From an uncultured Bacteroidales bacterium (GTDB lineage Bacteria > Bacteroidota > Bacteroidia > Bacteroidales > CAIWKO01), in contig CAIWKO010000050.1 of assembly GCA_903913285.1 (NCBI GenBank), forward strand, positions 1 through 34,651: 34,651 bases of DNA, in the 5' to 3' direction. The position numbers and the translations under genes are program-made. Of the stretch, positions 32,256 through 34,651 are shown piece after piece; position 1 is the stretch's first letter; the number at the start of each line of letters is the position of its first letter. The notes under the pieces were generated by a model, which was not told the DNA's origin, made no database searches, and was given only the letters and a program-made list of their open reading frames with translations.

Positions 32256-34094
32256 TTACTTTTTTCGAGTGTTCTTCAAATGTTCAATACTGGTTTGTAA
32301 TGTCTTTACTAAAGTAGAAAGTAGAAATTTTCTTAGATGCAATATATCAATTTCCTTTTCAAGATATTCTGAAATATTATCTCTCAATTTTGTAAGACAA
32401 ATACTATCCTCAAATAAAAATTCGCCAATATTACCTACCTCATATCTGTATTGTATTTGTTGTTCAAAATTGAACAATTGCTTATTGGATATATTCAGAA
32501 TTGTATTTAACAATAATTTTTCATCAATATATTGAAATAAGTCTTTTGAAAATTTATGCTTTTCAAATATTGTAGCTAAAGCATATTCGTCTTTATTACT
32601 AAGGCAATCAATTAATTCTTTGCCTTCAGCTATATGTGTCTCTTTTTTAATTTCACTATGAATTTCCTTTACAAGATTTTTAATTTTTTTAGTTTCAGGA
32701 TTGTCTTCATCAAAATGTACTAAGTTCTCTAATATTTCGTCGTTTACCAACTTTCTTCGCTTTGCAATATATAATCCTTCAATAATAATCTTTTCTATTT
32801 CTTCTTTCGATTCTGATATTAATTTATTATCCGAAAAAAAATAAAAGAATTTACCGATTTGTATATAATCATAAATCCAATACTTGCCAGCTTTTGCGAA
32901 TTGCAATACACTTTCAGATAATCTTTTAAAATCCGCATCGGATAATTCACGAAACTTATAATTCAATAAAGTTCTATAATCTTGAACCTCTTGATTTATA
33001 ATTTCTGGTATTCTATTTTGTAGTTCAATTTCTAATTCACTGGAATTATAAAAGCCGGAAAGTATATAAGAATATATAGAAGGATAAAAAAAGTAATTTT
33101 TAATATTTTTTCTCAAATAAATATCATAGAAGGTTTCATGATATTCCTTTACATTTTGTGATTTAGCTTTTCCATTTTCCACTAAACCTTGCTCTATTTT
33201 TGAAGAAATAAAATATTCATTAATTGTATCAATTCCCCTATAGTCTTTATAATCATCAGAAGTTAGATTTCCTTTTTTAAACTCAATAGAAATCAGAGCT
33301 GCAAAGAGTATTATTTCTTGAACATATTTGTCATCAACATTTTTATATTGAGGAAATATTTTTTCTAAAATATCCAAATAAAAGTAGATAATTCTAAGAT
33401 TAGGTTCTTGGTATTCTTCAAAAATATTACCTATAGCGTCTTTTTGCGAAATTAAAAAATTGAAAAAATCAACATCTTTCGTCTCGTATTTTTTAAATAA
33501 CTGTGGGAGTATAATTGAAATATTCGTTTCAAAATTAATAATTCTTCCAACCACTTTCTCTTTTAAATTATTGTACCCTTTTAGATTAGAGCCAGTTTTT
33601 GATTCGTCAGCAAGAATAATGATTTTTGAATTTTTATGCTCGACAAAATTGTTTATATAACCTAATACTTCTTTTAGAGGCATTTTACATCGTTCAAAAT
33701 CATCAAAACAAATAACATACTTTGAATAGTCAAAGGAGTCAACGCTTATGTCTTTAAATAATTCACTTAATCTCAATTTTAAAAACACCGTTGTTGTAAC
33801 GTTTATGATATTAGTCATAAACCTTATAGTATTTTTAAATGCCACATTTTTTTGGTTTCCTATATAGGGTATCAATTTAATGAAAAGCAAATGTTCAAGT
33901 GCGTCAACTTTACTAATACCATTTAGCGAAATATAGAGCGTTTTAAATTCACATTGTTTAGCAATTGGATCTAAGCTATGTTCCCAGTAAAATGTTTTAC
34001 CACAACCCCATTTACCATTTAGCAAAATGGCATACTGTGTTTTATCAGTTTTTAAATATTCAAAAAAAATACTCTCAATATGTTGCGCTTTCAT
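32256..34094 (-). CDS. KAP-family-like P-loop NTPase
   Basis: A 612-residue protein with an N-terminal P-loop ATPase of KAP/STAND-like type. Walker A is GKWGCGKT at residues 27-34 and Walker B is VICFDDFER with the acidic pair D131-D132. Next come NNFVEHKNSKIIILADES (sensor-1-like, ADES) and a C-terminal region of about 400 residues that is largely alpha-helical and charged, probably a target-sensing or scaffold domain. Unlike many KAP proteins I see no clear membrane helices inserted in the ATPase. KAP ATPases are often linked to phage defence, but this role is inferred. A nuclease-like remnant lies 2 bp upstream of its start. Confidence 0.75.
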   Translation of the reverse strand: MKAQHIESIFFEYLKTDKTQYAILLNGKWGCGKTFYWEHSLDPIAKQCEFKTLYISLNGISKVDALEHLLFIKLIPYIGNQKNVAFKNTIRFMTNIINVTTTVFLKLRLSELFKDISVDSFDYSKYVICFDDFERCKMPLKEVLGYINNFVEHKNSKIIILADESKTGSNLKGYNNLKEKVVGRIINFETNISIILPQLFKKYETKDVDFFNFLISQKDAIGNIFEEYQEPNLRIIYFYLDILEKIFPQYKNVDDKYVQEIILFAALISIEFKKGNLTSDDYKDYRGIDTINEYFISSKIEQGLVENGKAKSQNVKEYHETFYDIYLRKNIKNYFFYPSIYSYILSGFYNSSELEIELQNRIPEIINQEVQDYRTLLNYKFRELSDADFKRLSESVLQFAKAGKYWIYDYIQIGKFFYFFSDNKLISESKEEIEKIIIEGLYIAKRRKLVNDEILENLVHFDEDNPETKKIKNLVKEIHSEIKKETHIAEGKELIDCLSNKDEYALATIFEKHKFSKDLFQYIDEKLLLNTILNISNKQLFNFEQQIQYRYEVGNIGEFLFEDSICLTKLRDNISEYLEKEIDILHLRKFLLSTLVKTLQTSIEHLKNTRKK

Positions 34095-34096
34095 GA

Positions 34097-34234
34097 TTAT
34101 TTCTTTATTTTATTTAGTTCAAATTTCATATCATATTCATAAAGTGTAACATCAGGTGTCATTAAAACCGCATATTTTATTTTTTCATCCATTTTATTGG
34201 CCACAATTATTCCTCTCACTTTTTTATCTTTTGC
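34097..34234 (-). pseudogene. C-terminal remnant of a nuclease-like gene upstream of the KAP NTPase
   Basis: A 45-residue minus-strand open frame reads AKDKKVRGIIVANKMDEKIK then YAVLMTPDVTLYEYDMKF and ends with TAA two bases before the KAP start. The VRGIIVA...KYAVLM...V.LYEY pattern resembles the C-termini of PD-(D/E)XK nucleases of the NucS/DUF91-like type. It lacks a start and is cut off at 34235, where an in-frame TGA and a GC-rich palindrome begin. It was probably translationally coupled to the KAP gene before truncation. The family match is by eye. Confidence 0.5.
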
Positions 34235-34236
34235 TC

Positions 34237-34265
34237 AGCTCGCGGGGAATTGCATTGCCCGTGCT
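34237..34265. repeat. GC-rich imperfect palindrome at the right edge of the island
   Basis: AGCTCGCGGGGAAT and ATTGCCCGTGCT form an imperfect hairpin around a TGC loop. It sits exactly where the nuclease remnant is truncated. It is the right-hand counterpart of the GC-rich element at 30637-30662. Confidence 0.45.
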
Positions 34266-34465
34266 AAGAAATATCAATTTACTCCTGTAAAAATACAAAT
34301 TTATTTATTTACTAAAAAAAAATAATTTTTCCCCACAATAACACAATATCAAAACAACCCTTTTCGTTTATATAATATTAATTTTAAACTGCCGGAGCAT
34401 GATTATACGTCTACAAATCCTGTAAATAAGTACACAGGTTAGTATAAATCATAAAGATCATTTCT

Positions 34466-34651
34466 ATGAATTCTAAGGTTGAAAACAAGATTGACATGCT
34501 CAATGTCACTCAAACGATCTTAGCAAAACAGGATACCTTGATTAATTCAAAACCGGCATTTAAGGCTGCCTGGATATTATACAAAGGGTACCTTGTTCAA
34601 ATTGAATTGACTGGCATAGAAACGGAGGTCGTAATCAAACAATACACTTCC
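34466..34651 (+). CDS. 5' end of an unidentified gene, cut by window edge
   Basis: An ATG at 34466 opens a plus-strand frame that is still open at the window end (62 codons: MNSKVENKIDMLNVTQTILA and onward, including WILYKGYLVQIELTGIETEV). The composition is less AT-rich than the island to its left. No family is recognised. The 200-base spacer before it holds no obvious promoter. Confidence 0.55.
   Translation, partial: MNSKVENKIDMLNVTQTILAKQDTLINSKPAFKAAWILYKGYLVQIELTGIETEVVIKQYTS

Noticed and set aside
1-34651. CRISPR array, tRNA, rRNA, complete insertion sequence or transposase
   Set aside because: I looked for regularly spaced repeats, tRNA cloverleaf sequence and transposase motifs and saw none I could support. 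The single tandem array has no spacers.

Overview
The window looks like a chromosomal segment from a member of the Bacteroidota, probably an uncultured or environmental Bacteroidia. The evidence is a GldB gliding/secretion lipoprotein, a secreted protein with a C-terminal type IX secretion sorting domain, a MurA with Asp in place of the catalytic Cys, WaaA (Kdo transferase), and TAnnTTTG promoter -7 boxes upstream of many genes. Most of the window is ordinary moderate-GC coding DNA. It is interrupted by AT-rich accessory stretches at about 7.3-8.1 kb, 26.6-27.7 kb and 30.7-34.4 kb.

Layout. 1-5.6 kb (minus strand): NDH-2 type dehydrogenase, then a probable small methylation or radical-chemistry operon (class I O-methyltransferase overlapping a B12-type radical SAM gene, followed by a second radical SAM gene), and the first codons of another gene at the left edge. 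5.6-8.7 kb: an EamA transporter, then about 0.9 kb of non-coding DNA dominated by a 21-bp tandem repeat, then two small hypothetical or membrane proteins. 8.7-10.5 kb: a secreted parallel beta-helix protein with a T9SS tail. 10.5-13.3 kb (minus): sufB and murA.

13.3-18.0 kb (minus): a seven-gene arsenic island, arsR-arsE-arsF-arsG-DUF5714-arsM-acr3. The apparent ArsR operator sits exactly on the -7 box. The island joins the ArsEFG organoarsenical (nitroaromatic arsenical) module with As(III) methylation and Acr3 efflux, so it should handle both inorganic and aromatic arsenicals. Next to it are a decayed gene fragment and a membrane-anchored serine beta-lactamase-fold protein (to 19.4 kb).

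19.7-25.0 kb: an operon of gldB, a beta-propeller protein and an AlkD-like DNA alkylation repair gene (minus), divergent from an outer-membrane beta-barrel gene and nadE (plus). 25.0-30.5 kb: a secreted hypothetical protein and two YdeI/OmpD-associated-family genes about 84% identical in protein. These are direct repeats 3,943 bp apart flanking a CMP-sugar synthetase, waaA and a nitroreductase-family gene.

30.7-34.3 kb: a strongly AT-rich island. It holds an unknown protein plus an HNH endonuclease (plus strand), converging on a KAP-type P-loop NTPase (minus). The remnant C-terminus of a probable nuclease lies 2 bp upstream of the NTPase start. GC-rich palindromic elements lie at both island edges. 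This is the best candidate for an undescribed (defence-like or mobile) system here. A further gene runs off the right edge. All family assignments come from motif recognition by eye; no database search was run.
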